Positions 7,672 to 14,128 of a stretch of 19,184 nucleotides of DNA are shown piece after piece. A model generated the notes under the pieces. The model worked only from the letters and a program-made list of their open reading frames with translations. It made no database searches and was not told the DNA's origin. How positions within the stretch are numbered: position 1 is the first letter of the stretch; every line of letters begins with the position of its first letter. The position numbers were made by a program, and so were the translations under genes. This stretch comes from Methyloradius sp035460505 (GTDB lineage Bacteria > Pseudomonadota > Gammaproteobacteria > Burkholderiales > Methylophilaceae): positions 1 to 19,184 of the forward strand of contig DATHWP010000037.1 in the NCBI GenBank assembly GCA_035460505.1, written 5' to 3'.

Positions 7672-8208
7672 TTATTTTGCCGCGAATGGGTGTGATGACT
7701 CTTTATAAGCCTTCAATACATCAGCAACCTTAGGCTCGCGAGCGACAGCGCTCTTGATAGCTTGTTTAGTTGCTTGATAATTCCACTCTTGAATACGCTC
7801 ATCGATATCAGCTTTGTGATCGATAAATACGCCAACGCAGATAAATACATCTTCAGCTTCAGCTTCTGGAATGGTGCCATCAGCAACACAATCCATCACG
7901 GCCATTGCAACACCGCGTTGCGCTGGGCCAAACATTTGAACTGCTTGTTTACCATTTTTGATGGTCACTTTGTTAAACATCACAGTTGCTGGTTTGGTCA
8001 TCAGATTAGGAGCAACTACAGCCAACAGGCCGTTTACACCTTCTTTTTGATCGGTCAGTGTACGCACAAAAGCATCTTCTGCTGCGCTACCACGTGGTCC
8101 GATGATCAAGTCGATATGGGCTACGTTCAAAAGGTCAAGACCACTGCCGTCTGGACGATTGTCAATAACAAGCGCCTCACCCACTAAAACACGATCAATA
8201 ACAGCCAT
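7672..8208 (-). CDS. fae: Formaldehyde-activating enzyme (Fae)
   Basis: A 178-residue enzyme that joins formaldehyde and H4MPT to give methylene-H4MPT, the entry step of cytoplasmic formaldehyde oxidation. It matches known Fae along its length: VGEALV, AHIDLIIGPRG with the conserved histidine (His31), APNLMTKPATVMFNKVT, MFGPAQRGVAMAV and the terminal SHPFA. The start ATG at 8208 is preceded by GGAG 7 bases away; the longer frame from the TTG at 8238 adds 10 residues not seen in the family. Compared with the Methylobacterium protein as I recall it, there are about nine extra residues between EALV and AHID (around IDNRPDGSGLDLLN). It stands alone, between the bidirectional terminator and a 331-base upstream region. 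Confidence 0.97.
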   Translation of the reverse strand: MAVIDRVLVGEALVIDNRPDGSGLDLLNVAHIDLIIGPRGSAAEDAFVRTLTDQKEGVNGLLAVVAPNLMTKPATVMFNKVTIKNGKQAVQMFGPAQRGVAMAVMDCVADGTIPEAEAEDVFICVGVFIDHKADIDERIQEWNYQATKQAIKSAVAREPKVADVLKAYKESSHPFAAK

Positions 8209-8284
8209 TTCATTCTCCAAATATTTAAGTTTCCACAAGTTGAATTATAGAAACAATTGTAGCTTTGCTTGATTAGCGCCGCCG

Positions 8285-8314
8285 AAAAAGGCTCCCGTCT
8301 GTTTAACGTGAGCC
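8285..8314 (-). promoter_or_regulatory. fae: Terminator-like hairpin in the fae leader (possible attenuator)
   Basis: On the fae-coding strand, GGCTCACGT and ACGGGAGCC form a 9-bp stem with one mismatch around a 7-base loop, followed at once by five T residues. This is the shape of an intrinsic terminator. It lies about 77 bases upstream of the fae ATG and downstream of the likely fae promoter, so it may act as an attenuator. I see no obvious anti-terminator partner or leader peptide. Confidence 0.5.
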
Positions 8315-8353
8315 GCGAAAAATTTGCTAGATTATTACATATATCTGACTAAT

Positions 8354-8381
8354 TTTATAGGGTAATCGATTCCATATTCAA
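8354..8381 (-). promoter_or_regulatory. fae: Candidate fae promoter
   Basis: Read on the minus strand, TTGAAT (8376-8381) and TATAAA (8354-8359) are 16 bases apart, close to sigma-70 -35 and -10 boxes. The alternative is a weaker -10 further down near 8331-8340, which would place the shared 10-bp motif just upstream of the -35 position, as at hps. Confidence 0.42.
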
Positions 8382-8444
8382 TACATGACATTTATTGCGC
8401 ATGGCTTAAGTATATAAGTGGTACTCAATAAAAGTAACCAAAAC

Positions 8445-8490
8445 AAAACCGTAAATTATCACATCGAAACAATGTGTAAGTTACGGTTTT
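8445..8490. terminator. Terminator downstream of hpi
   Basis: AAAACCGTAA (8445-8454) pairs with TTACGGTTTT (8481-8490), with an inner CACAT/ATGTG pairing, and T-rich sequence follows on both strands. It lies 50 bases after the hpi stop, upstream of fae, and so separates the two genes. Confidence 0.8.
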
Positions 8491-8539
8491 ATTTGCTTAA
8501 TCTATCAATTTAATATGACGATGATATGATTTAACCAGA

Positions 8540-9082
8540 TTACTCAAGGTTTGCGTGAATCGCACGCATACCCTCTTCAGTTAAGCCCTTCTTGTCCACC
8601 AAAGTGGCGATAGCAGATTCAAGGAATACCAAGGTTGAAAGCTCAAACGTAGTGCCCATCGGCATACCATGCGTTTTAGCGAACAAATCTGTATTGTTAG
8701 CGCCAACAGGTACTACTAGGTCAGCTAGGTCAGCCATTGTTGATTTGGCTTTCATGGAAATCACCACGAGTTTTGCGCCTTGTGATTTTGCTTTTCTAAC
8801 CAATGGCAACAAGGTTTCTGTTTCACCTGAACCAGAAATAACGATGAATAAATCACCGCTTTGAATACTTGGGGTAACGATTTCGCCAACCATGCTAACT
8901 TTGTAGCCACTGTGCACCAAGCGCATTGCGAAGAAACGTGAGACTAGACCTGAGCGCCCTGCGCCACCGATAAAAATACGACCAGCTTCATCAACAATCT
9001 TCAGCAGATCTGCTTCCAGATTGGTTGGCGTTGCTTTAAGCACGTTGGTGATTTTATCTAAGATGAGTTGCTGAGAAGACAT
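8540..9082 (-). CDS. hxlB: 6-phospho-3-hexuloisomerase (Phi/Hpi)
   Basis: A 180-residue SIS-domain protein that turns 3-hexulose 6-phosphate into fructose 6-phosphate in the RuMP cycle. The sugar-phosphate-binding pattern is clear: IFIGGAGRSGLVSRFFAMRL, then VGEIVTPSIQSGDLFIVISG with the SGSGETE loop, and the family-typical GMPMGTTFELS. The length matches the family. The ATG at 9082 has AAAGG 8 bases upstream. The synthase gene lies upstream on the same strand, but a strong terminator stands between them, so hpi depends on read-through or on a promoter in the short A/T-rich gap. Confidence 0.95.
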   Translation of the reverse strand: MSSQQLILDKITNVLKATPTNLEADLLKIVDEAGRIFIGGAGRSGLVSRFFAMRLVHSGYKVSMVGEIVTPSIQSGDLFIVISGSGETETLLPLVRKAKSQGAKLVVISMKAKSTMADLADLVVPVGANNTDLFAKTHGMPMGTTFELSTLVFLESAIATLVDKKGLTEEGMRAIHANLE

Positions 9083-9136
9083 AATAGAAACCTTTAATTA
9101 ATTAAGTGAAAATAGGATAAACAGTAGGTATAAAGC

Positions 9137-9162
9137 AAAACCGACCCATAAGGGTCGGTTTT
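9137..9162 (-). terminator. Terminator downstream of hps
   Basis: AAAACCGACCC (9137-9147) and GGGTCGGTTTT (9152-9162) form a perfect 11-bp stem with a 4-base loop. It lies 26 bases after the hps stop and 55 bases before the hpi start, so it can reduce transcription from hps into hpi. Confidence 0.88.
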
Positions 9163-9187
9163 GTGTATCACTACATGCGCTTAAAAA

Positions 9188-9826
9188 TTAAGCACGTGCC
9201 AATGATGTGATTTCTGCAGCAGCAGCAGCAGGATCAGCAGCACCGTAGATAGCAGCACCAGCAACAACAATAGTTGCACCAGCTTCAACTACTTGGCGAA
9301 CTGTAGCAGGCTTAACACCACCAGCAACAGAGATCTTCAGGCCAGTATTTAAACCAGCAACCAAAGCCAAGTCGGTGAATGGAGTTTGACCAGCAGCTTG
9401 TTGATCCAAACCGGTGTGAACACCAATGATGTGCGCGCCAACAGCAGCAACGGCTTTAACAACTTCAGCCTTGTTAGGTACATTGATCAAGTCAACTTGC
9501 GCTTCTTTACCGTACTTGTTAGCAACATCCACTACACCTTTGATGGTGCCGATGTCTGAAATACCAAGAACAGTAACAATATCAGCACCAGCCTTGAAGA
9601 AAGGCTCAGCTTCGTAGTAGCCAGCATCAGCTGTCTTCAAGTCAACCAGGATCTTGTTGTTAGGGAATTTAGCGCGCAGAGTTTCAAGAAGCTTGATACC
9701 GTTGTGCTTGATGCATGGGGTACCAATTTCAAGGATGTCTACGTGTGGAGCAACGGTTGTAGCCAATGCTACTGTTGCGTCAAAATCTAATGAATCTAAA
9801 GCCATTTGAACTAATGGTTTTGCCAT
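9188..9826 (-). CDS. hxlA: 3-hexulose-6-phosphate synthase (Hps)
   Basis: A 212-residue enzyme of the orotidine-monophosphate decarboxylase superfamily. It condenses formaldehyde with ribulose 5-phosphate, the fixation step of the RuMP cycle. The metal/active-site pattern DLKTAD (Asp62, Lys64, Asp67) is intact. The N-terminal MALDSLDFDATVALA, the GVHTGLDQQAAGQTPF stretch and the phosphate-binding ISVAGGVKPAT are typical of Hps. The ATG at 9826 has GGAG 8 bases upstream, and a good promoter with TTGACA lies at 9879-9908. The alanine-rich C-terminus (DPAAAAAEI) explains the GCA-type triplet run in the DNA. It should be highly expressed. Confidence 0.96.
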   Translation of the reverse strand: MAKPLVQMALDSLDFDATVALATTVAPHVDILEIGTPCIKHNGIKLLETLRAKFPNNKILVDLKTADAGYYEAEPFFKAGADIVTVLGISDIGTIKGVVDVANKYGKEAQVDLINVPNKAEVVKAVAAVGAHIIGVHTGLDQQAAGQTPFTDLALVAGLNTGLKISVAGGVKPATVRQVVEAGATIVVAGAAIYGAADPAAAAAEITSLARA

Positions 9827-9878
9827 GATACTTCTCCAGTTTGGTTAAAAAGTTAATTGCTTTATGTGTTGGAAATCT

Positions 9879-9908
9879 ATCTTAATTTGTAACTAAATGT
9901 TGTGTCAA
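9879..9908 (-). promoter_or_regulatory. hxlA: hps promoter
   Basis: On the minus strand a consensus -35 TTGACA (9903-9908) is followed after 18 bases by TAAGAT (9879-9884), about 50 bases before the hps ATG. The 10-bp motif shared with the fae upstream region (9918-9927) lies 9 bases upstream of the -35 box, where an activator could bind. Confidence 0.62.
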
Positions 9909-9976
9909 CCTCAAGAGTCGATTCCATCACAGCGGGACTACATTTGAAATTGCTGCATTAAAACTACTACCGAAAC

Positions 9977-10014
9977 AAATAGCGCTGTAAACCAATGATT
10001 ATACAGCGCTATTT
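9977..10014 (-). terminator. Terminator downstream of tal
   Basis: AAATAGCGCTGTA (9977-9989) and TACAGCGCTATTT (10002-10014) form a perfect 13-bp stem with a 12-base loop, followed on the minus strand by GTTT. It lies 12 bases after the transaldolase stop and upstream of the hps promoter. Confidence 0.85.
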
Positions 10015-10026
10015 AAGTCAATAGCA

Positions 10027-10980
10027 TTACAGCTTTTCAGCCAAAGCTTTCTCAAGCTTATTTTGATCTACTACGAAACCACGGATGCCTTCAGCCAGCT
10101 TTTCAGTAGCCATTGCATCTTCATTCAACGCAAAACGAAACTCTTCTTCGGTCAATCTTGCTGGGGGTGCAGATTTTGCGCCTCCATCTTTTAATACTTG
10201 AACCAGTGTACCTTCAGTAGCTGCCAAGTCTTGCAACAGGTTAGGTGAAACTGTCAGGCGGTCGCAACCAGCAAGTGCAATCAGTTCACCAGTGTTACGG
10301 AATGAAGCGCCCATTACCACCGTTTTGTAACCATGCTCTTTGTAATATGCGTAGATTGCGCGTACTGAAACCACACCTGGATCTGTTTCCTGTGTGTATT
10401 CGGTGCCTGGATTCTTAGCCTTGTACCAGTCAAGAATACGGCCAACGAATGGAGAGATCAGGAAGACGCCAGCTTCAGCACAAGCACGTGCTTGGCCAAA
10501 ACCGAACAACAAGGTCAGGTTACATTGAATGCCTTCTTTTTCCAGAATCTCGCCAGCTTTGATACCTTCCCAGGTAGAAGCCAACTTAATCAGTACGCGC
10601 TCTTTACCTACACCAGCTTCTTGGTAAAACTTGATGAGCTTACGGCCTTTAGCAACCATTTTTTCGATGTTGAATGAAAGACGTGCATCCACTTCAGTTG
10701 AGATACGGCCTGGTACAACTTTAGAGATTTCAATACCAATCAGCACTGCCAGCTTGTCAGCAGCGTTTTCGATTTGCGCTTCTTTGCTGCCGCCTTGAGC
10801 TTTTGCATAAGCAATTGATTCTTCAATCAGGTGAGCATACTGAGGCAAAGTGCTTGCCTTAAGTAGCAAAGATGGATTGGTTGTAGCATCGACTGGCTTA
10901 ACAGACTTAATAGCTTCAACATCGCCAGTATCTGCAACGATAGTGGTGATGGCCTTCAATTGATCTAACAGATTAGACAT
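10027..10980 (-). CDS. tal: Transaldolase (TalB type)
   Basis: A 317-residue transaldolase, which moves dihydroxyacetone units between sugar phosphates and regenerates the formaldehyde acceptor in the RuMP cycle. The residues known from Escherichia coli TalB are present at the same numbers: Asp17 (VADTGD), Glu96 (RISTEVDAR) and the Schiff-base Lys132 (VLIKLASTWEGI). The length matches the family. A strong AAGGAGGA Shine-Dalgarno precedes the ATG. It lies upstream of hps on the same strand with its own terminator. A 262-base region separates it from the end of the H4MPT operon, so it probably has its own promoter. Confidence 0.97.
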   Translation of the reverse strand: MSNLLDQLKAITTIVADTGDVEAIKSVKPVDATTNPSLLLKASTLPQYAHLIEESIAYAKAQGGSKEAQIENAADKLAVLIGIEISKVVPGRISTEVDARLSFNIEKMVAKGRKLIKFYQEAGVGKERVLIKLASTWEGIKAGEILEKEGIQCNLTLLFGFGQARACAEAGVFLISPFVGRILDWYKAKNPGTEYTQETDPGVVSVRAIYAYYKEHGYKTVVMGASFRNTGELIALAGCDRLTVSPNLLQDLAATEGTLVQVLKDGGAKSAPPARLTEEEFRFALNEDAMATEKLAEGIRGFVVDQNKLEKALAEKL

Positions 10981-11124
10981 TAATGCTCCTCCTTAAAACG
11001 ATCTATATAAACAAAGTTAACTATATTTGAATTCAGTACGATTATTTGCTGAGGCACAATCCCCTTTTGAGGGAGTTGCATGTGAATGCAGCCTGCAAAT
11101 AGAGTTGCGATGTGGGCAACGATA

Positions 11125-11160
11125 TTTCATGAGCTAATAATCCAATTCCTACTCATGAAA
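11125..11160. repeat. Inverted repeat upstream of tal
   Basis: TTTCATGAG (11125-11133) and CTCATGAAA (11152-11160) form a perfect 9-bp inverted repeat with an 18-base spacer, in the gap between the CitG-like gene and tal. No T-run follows it, which argues against a strong terminator. It could be an operator or an RNA processing hairpin. Confidence 0.5.
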
Positions 11161-11242
11161 CGATTATTAAGCTATCCAATGAGTATAACCGAAAATCGAT
11201 GATTACTACACACTAGGCTAGCAAGACGGCTTGAGTATGTCG

Positions 11243-12115
11243 TTAAGCCTGCTTCAGTATATTTTGCAGATAGCTGGCGAGAACAGTAGCCACAGTAAGG
11301 TCTGCACTGGTTCCTGGGTTGATTTTTTCAGACTTGAGCGCTGCGTCAAACTCTAGCAAAGTACGTTGATATTGCTTGGGATTTTCCTGCTCCAGCAAGC
11401 CGTATAAATACTCAGCCGCTCGTTGCTGAATTTCAGCGCCTTTGCTAGCGCCATATTTGCGCACGATATGGCTATCTGGAAAGCCAGCCATAAACGCCAG
11501 ATGCACCGCACTCACCGCCCAAGATTCATTATTCCAGCGCGACATTGCTGATTCATACTGCGCCAAGCCAATATTAAAAATCTCAGCAAAACTATTGCTG
11601 TATTGCTTTGCTATCAAGTCGCGTTCTTCAGCAGCCTGCATGGCAGATAACAAGGTAACAGTCGGCTGCGCATGTATGTCATGCTCATTAGCCTCGCCCA
11701 AACCAGCGGGCGAAGCTTGCTCTACCGCCTGATAGGCTAGTATTGCATCTTCCACGCTGAGGTTTTGCAATAGGCTTGCTAGAGCCACTCTCAGTGATGG
11801 ATGCTTGTCATCATTATAAGCAAGCAGGCTGGCTTGAATCATGGGAGCAGCTAAAAGAATGATGCCAAGGTTGGTATTGCAATTAACCGCTTGCCAGGTT
11901 GCTTGTACGGCGGCTTTAATACGCTGACCAACACCACTATCTGTCTTAGCGATGACAATTGCAGAAGCCTCAGCACTTAGAATGAAATCTTTGACCACCA
12001 TGCCGTGACCATCGGCAAAGATATGCACATTACCAGGCTTGAGCGCACTTAATTCGGCAAGGCAGGCATCTTTATAAGCTTGAGCGACTTCTACCGCAAA
12101 ATCAGACAGTGACAT
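11243..12115 (-). CDS. CitG/MdcB-family triphosphoribosyl-dephospho-CoA synthase-like protein (Orf7 type)
   Basis: A 290-residue, mainly helical protein of the CitG/MdcB family. The N-terminal core SALKPGNVHIFADGHGM and the central ASPAGLGEANEHDI carry the conserved KPGNV and G-x-G-x-x-x-x-H-D regions of that family. Characterised members transfer ATP ribose to dephospho-CoA for the prosthetic group of citrate lyase or malonate decarboxylase. No such lyase is here, and H4MPT clusters of methylotrophs carry a homologue (called Orf7 in Methylobacterium, as I recall) of unproven reaction. A triphosphoribosyl-type transfer in methanopterin synthesis is a reasonable guess. The start is either the ATG at 12115 or a TTG at 12124 that overlaps the stop of the RimK-like gene. 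It is the last gene of the operon. Confidence 0.8.
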   Translation of the reverse strand: MSLSDFAVEVAQAYKDACLAELSALKPGNVHIFADGHGMVVKDFILSAEASAIVIAKTDSGVGQRIKAAVQATWQAVNCNTNLGIILLAAPMIQASLLAYNDDKHPSLRVALASLLQNLSVEDAILAYQAVEQASPAGLGEANEHDIHAQPTVTLLSAMQAAEERDLIAKQYSNSFAEIFNIGLAQYESAMSRWNNESWAVSAVHLAFMAGFPDSHIVRKYGASKGAEIQQRAAEYLYGLLEQENPKQYQRTLLEFDAALKSEKINPGTSADLTVATVLASYLQNILKQA

Positions 12116-12120
12116 CAGCG

Positions 12121-13083
12121 TCAAGCAGAAGCATAGAGCGGAATCACGTTATTGCTTTGGTCAACATTCAGCAAATGGTCAACCAGCACCTGCGCAATAT
12201 CCAGCTCAACAACGCTTTGTAAACCACGCCAAGCGGGGATGCTGTTAACTTCCAGCACATAAAGCTTACCATCACGGTCGCGGATAATATCGACGCCACA
12301 ATAATCAATCTCTACCGCCCGTGCGGCAGCCTCGGCCAGCGCGTTCAATTCATTGAGTTCACTGGTATCGGCAATTGCTTCGCTGCGTGCTCCCATGGCC
12401 ATGTTATTGACCCAGCTATTGCCGCGCCTAACCATGGCACCGATGGCCTTACCATTGATAATAAAAACGCGGTGATCGTGCCAGCGCCCTTCTCCACTAT
12501 CGATATAACGTTGCAGGTAATATAGGCCATCCACATGCTCATCCATCGGCACGGGCAAGCTATCGCCAGCAACAATTTTACGCACACCTTTGCCCTGTGA
12601 ACCGAACAAAGGTTTGATTACGAGTTGGTGGCCAGCGCTAATCTGCTCCGCAATCACCTCATGGGCCTGCTGCCGCGATTCGCATATCCAGGTCGCAGGC
12701 GTTGCTACCCCATGGTGATGTAGCAGAAAACTGGTCATGGCTTTATCAACGGTGCGCTCAATCGCACGACCATCGTTATAAACCCTGACACCTAGCATTT
12801 TCATGGCATGCAAAATATCCAGCCTGACAATGACTTGTTGCAAAGTGCCGCCAGGCACGCCACGGACGAAAGCATAATCTGGCAGATGCTGTTCGAAACC
12901 AGGGATGCGAATAATAGGATGTGGCTGCGCTTGAGATTGCTCGAGTGAAATCTGGCAATCTTTCAGAGAGACGAACACGGCCTCAAAACCACGCACGGCA
13001 AACGCCTTTTGCAGACATTTACCATGCCAGCCCGGGTCATCCGTAAAAACCGGGACACGATGATTTAATGGGCGATTAGTCAA
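12121..13083 (-). CDS. RimK-like ATP-grasp ligase (Orf5 type)
   Basis: A 320-residue ATP-grasp protein of the RimK group. It has VPVFTDDPGWHG near the start, the ATP-binding VIKPLFGSQGKGV at about residues 160-172, and the metal-binding CGVDIIRDRDGKLYVLEVNS near 265-285. RimK-type enzymes add glutamate; MptN of methanogens adds glutamate to H4MPT. In methylotrophs the gene recurs beside mch (Orf5 in Methylobacterium, as I recall). Addition of glutamate to methylofuran or a methanopterin intermediate is likely but unproven. The start is a TTG at 13083; the frame closes with a TGA just upstream and there is no earlier start. A hairpin covering the mch stop lies in front of it. It abuts the CitG-like gene. 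Confidence 0.83.
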   Translation of the reverse strand: MTNRPLNHRVPVFTDDPGWHGKCLQKAFAVRGFEAVFVSLKDCQISLEQSQAQPHPIIRIPGFEQHLPDYAFVRGVPGGTLQQVIVRLDILHAMKMLGVRVYNDGRAIERTVDKAMTSFLLHHHGVATPATWICESRQQAHEVIAEQISAGHQLVIKPLFGSQGKGVRKIVAGDSLPVPMDEHVDGLYYLQRYIDSGEGRWHDHRVFIINGKAIGAMVRRGNSWVNNMAMGARSEAIADTSELNELNALAEAAARAVEIDYCGVDIIRDRDGKLYVLEVNSIPAWRGLQSVVELDIAQVLVDHLLNVDQSNNVIPLYASA

Positions 13084-13095
13084 TTCAGAAACTCA

Positions 13096-13127
13096 CTTCT
13101 TAAATATTAAATTAATATATTAAGAAG
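13096..13127 (-). repeat. Intercistronic hairpin at the mch stop / RimK-like gene start
   Basis: CTTCTTAAATATTAA on the left and TTAATATATTAAGAAG on the right form a long A/U-rich stem with one bulge. It covers the mch stop codon and the purine-rich AAGAAG stretch in front of the next gene's TTG start. It could hide the ribosome site or mark an RNA processing point. Confidence 0.5.
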
Positions 13128-14103
13128 AATATCCAAACGATTGATCAATAAGACTTTCATTTAACTTACCGCCAACAAAACTCTTGCCAGAATCGACAGC
13201 GGTTACAGTGACAGCGGCCGGGCTAAATAAGAGAGGATCAATCTTGTAGAAATCCATATTGACGCTTTTGAATACTTCAGCAAATGGACGGCCATAATCA
13301 CGCGAAGAGCTGCTAGGCAATTCAACAGCTAGTTTAGCTGCTGCTTCGTCAGACCCCTTAACAAAAATATGCGCGTGACCACCGAACAGAATAGCGTCAT
13401 TAGTGCGGCCCATGCCAATTAGAAAATCAGGTGCTGGCGGTGGTACTGGCGCACTGGCCATACCGTCAACCACGTGATCCAGCGGGAAATGTAAGGTGTG
13501 AATCTTGTGCATGGCCACTTCAAGTACGCGAGCAACAATCTGCACACTACCCGCAAGGCTGCGTGTAGGCGTCAGAATAAATGTTAGCTTGTCAGCCGCA
13601 ACCCCAGTATCACGCGATACCTTTTCAATCACTTCAGTTGGTGGCACTTTATCGCTTTCGAGTACCAGACAAGCGGAATCAAACTTATCTTTATAACCAA
13701 GCTCTTTATATAGCTCTTCACGACCAGCAAGTGCACGACCTGGGCCTGAGCCCAATGAAAAGAATTTTTCATGCGAAAGACTCCAGCCGGCGTATTGGCT
13801 GCCTAGACATGAGAGGATAGGATTATTCGAGTGGACAGATAGCATCCATGGCCAGTGAGCAAAGGTCGCCGAATTATGCAAGCTGACATGACCAAGACCA
13901 CCCATACAGATTTCAGCGACCAGACGCCCTACTTCGAGTCCGCCTGGTGATTTGATACCTGCATCAATAATGGTCGCACCTGTTGCATGCTTCTCTACGC
14001 CAACCCGCAATGCAGCCGCATTGTCCACGAGATATTGCACCAGAGGAGCAGTTAGTTTATTTACACTAGGCCAGTTGCTACTATCAATTTGCACGTCACT
14101 CAT
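13120..14103 (-). CDS. mch: Methenyl-H4MPT cyclohydrolase (Mch)
   Basis: A 327-residue cyclohydrolase that converts methenyl-H4MPT to 5-formyl-H4MPT, the third step of the formaldehyde oxidation pathway. It aligns by eye with Mch throughout: GATIIDAGIKSPGGLEVGRL, AEICMGGLGHVSLH, the SLGSGPGRALAGREELYKEL loop, FILTPTRSLAGSVQI and the SSSRDYGRPFAEVF segment. The length is that of the bacterial family. A strong AAGGAG Shine-Dalgarno precedes the ATG. It follows an ATP-grasp gene by 25 bases and precedes the RimK-like gene in the operon. Confidence 0.97.
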   Translation of the reverse strand: MSDVQIDSSNWPSVNKLTAPLVQYLVDNAAALRVGVEKHATGATIIDAGIKSPGGLEVGRLVAEICMGGLGHVSLHNSATFAHWPWMLSVHSNNPILSCLGSQYAGWSLSHEKFFSLGSGPGRALAGREELYKELGYKDKFDSACLVLESDKVPPTEVIEKVSRDTGVAADKLTFILTPTRSLAGSVQIVARVLEVAMHKIHTLHFPLDHVVDGMASAPVPPPAPDFLIGMGRTNDAILFGGHAHIFVKGSDEAAAKLAVELPSSSSRDYGRPFAEVFKSVNMDFYKIDPLLFSPAAVTVTAVDSGKSFVGGKLNESLIDQSFGYSS

Positions 14104-14128
14104 TTACGGCTCCTTCATCCACAATTAT

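Larger units (their letters stand above)
8209..8539. other. Intergenic region: fae leader and promoter, hpi terminator
   Basis: This 331-base region holds, from right to left, the hpi terminator (8445-8490), a candidate fae promoter (8354-8381) and a terminator-like hairpin in the fae leader (8285-8314). The fae Shine-Dalgarno is just before 8208. A 10-bp motif at 8366-8375 is shared with the hps upstream region. I see no convincing small gene or tRNA in it. Confidence 0.7.

Noticed and set aside
7762..8187. 141-codon open frame antisense to fae
   Set aside because: It is fully inside fae on the other strand and its translation shows no recognisable domain.
8209..8238. Upstream TTG start for fae
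   Set aside because: The ATG at 8208 has a good ribosome site and matches the usual Fae N-terminus.
8335..8391. 19-codon open frame as a leader peptide in the fae upstream region
   Set aside because: It has no ribosome site, no run of a regulatory amino acid, and overlaps the proposed promoter.
9205..9245. GCA/CAG-type triplet repeat near the hps 3' end
   Set aside because: It is explained by the alanine-rich C-terminus of Hps.
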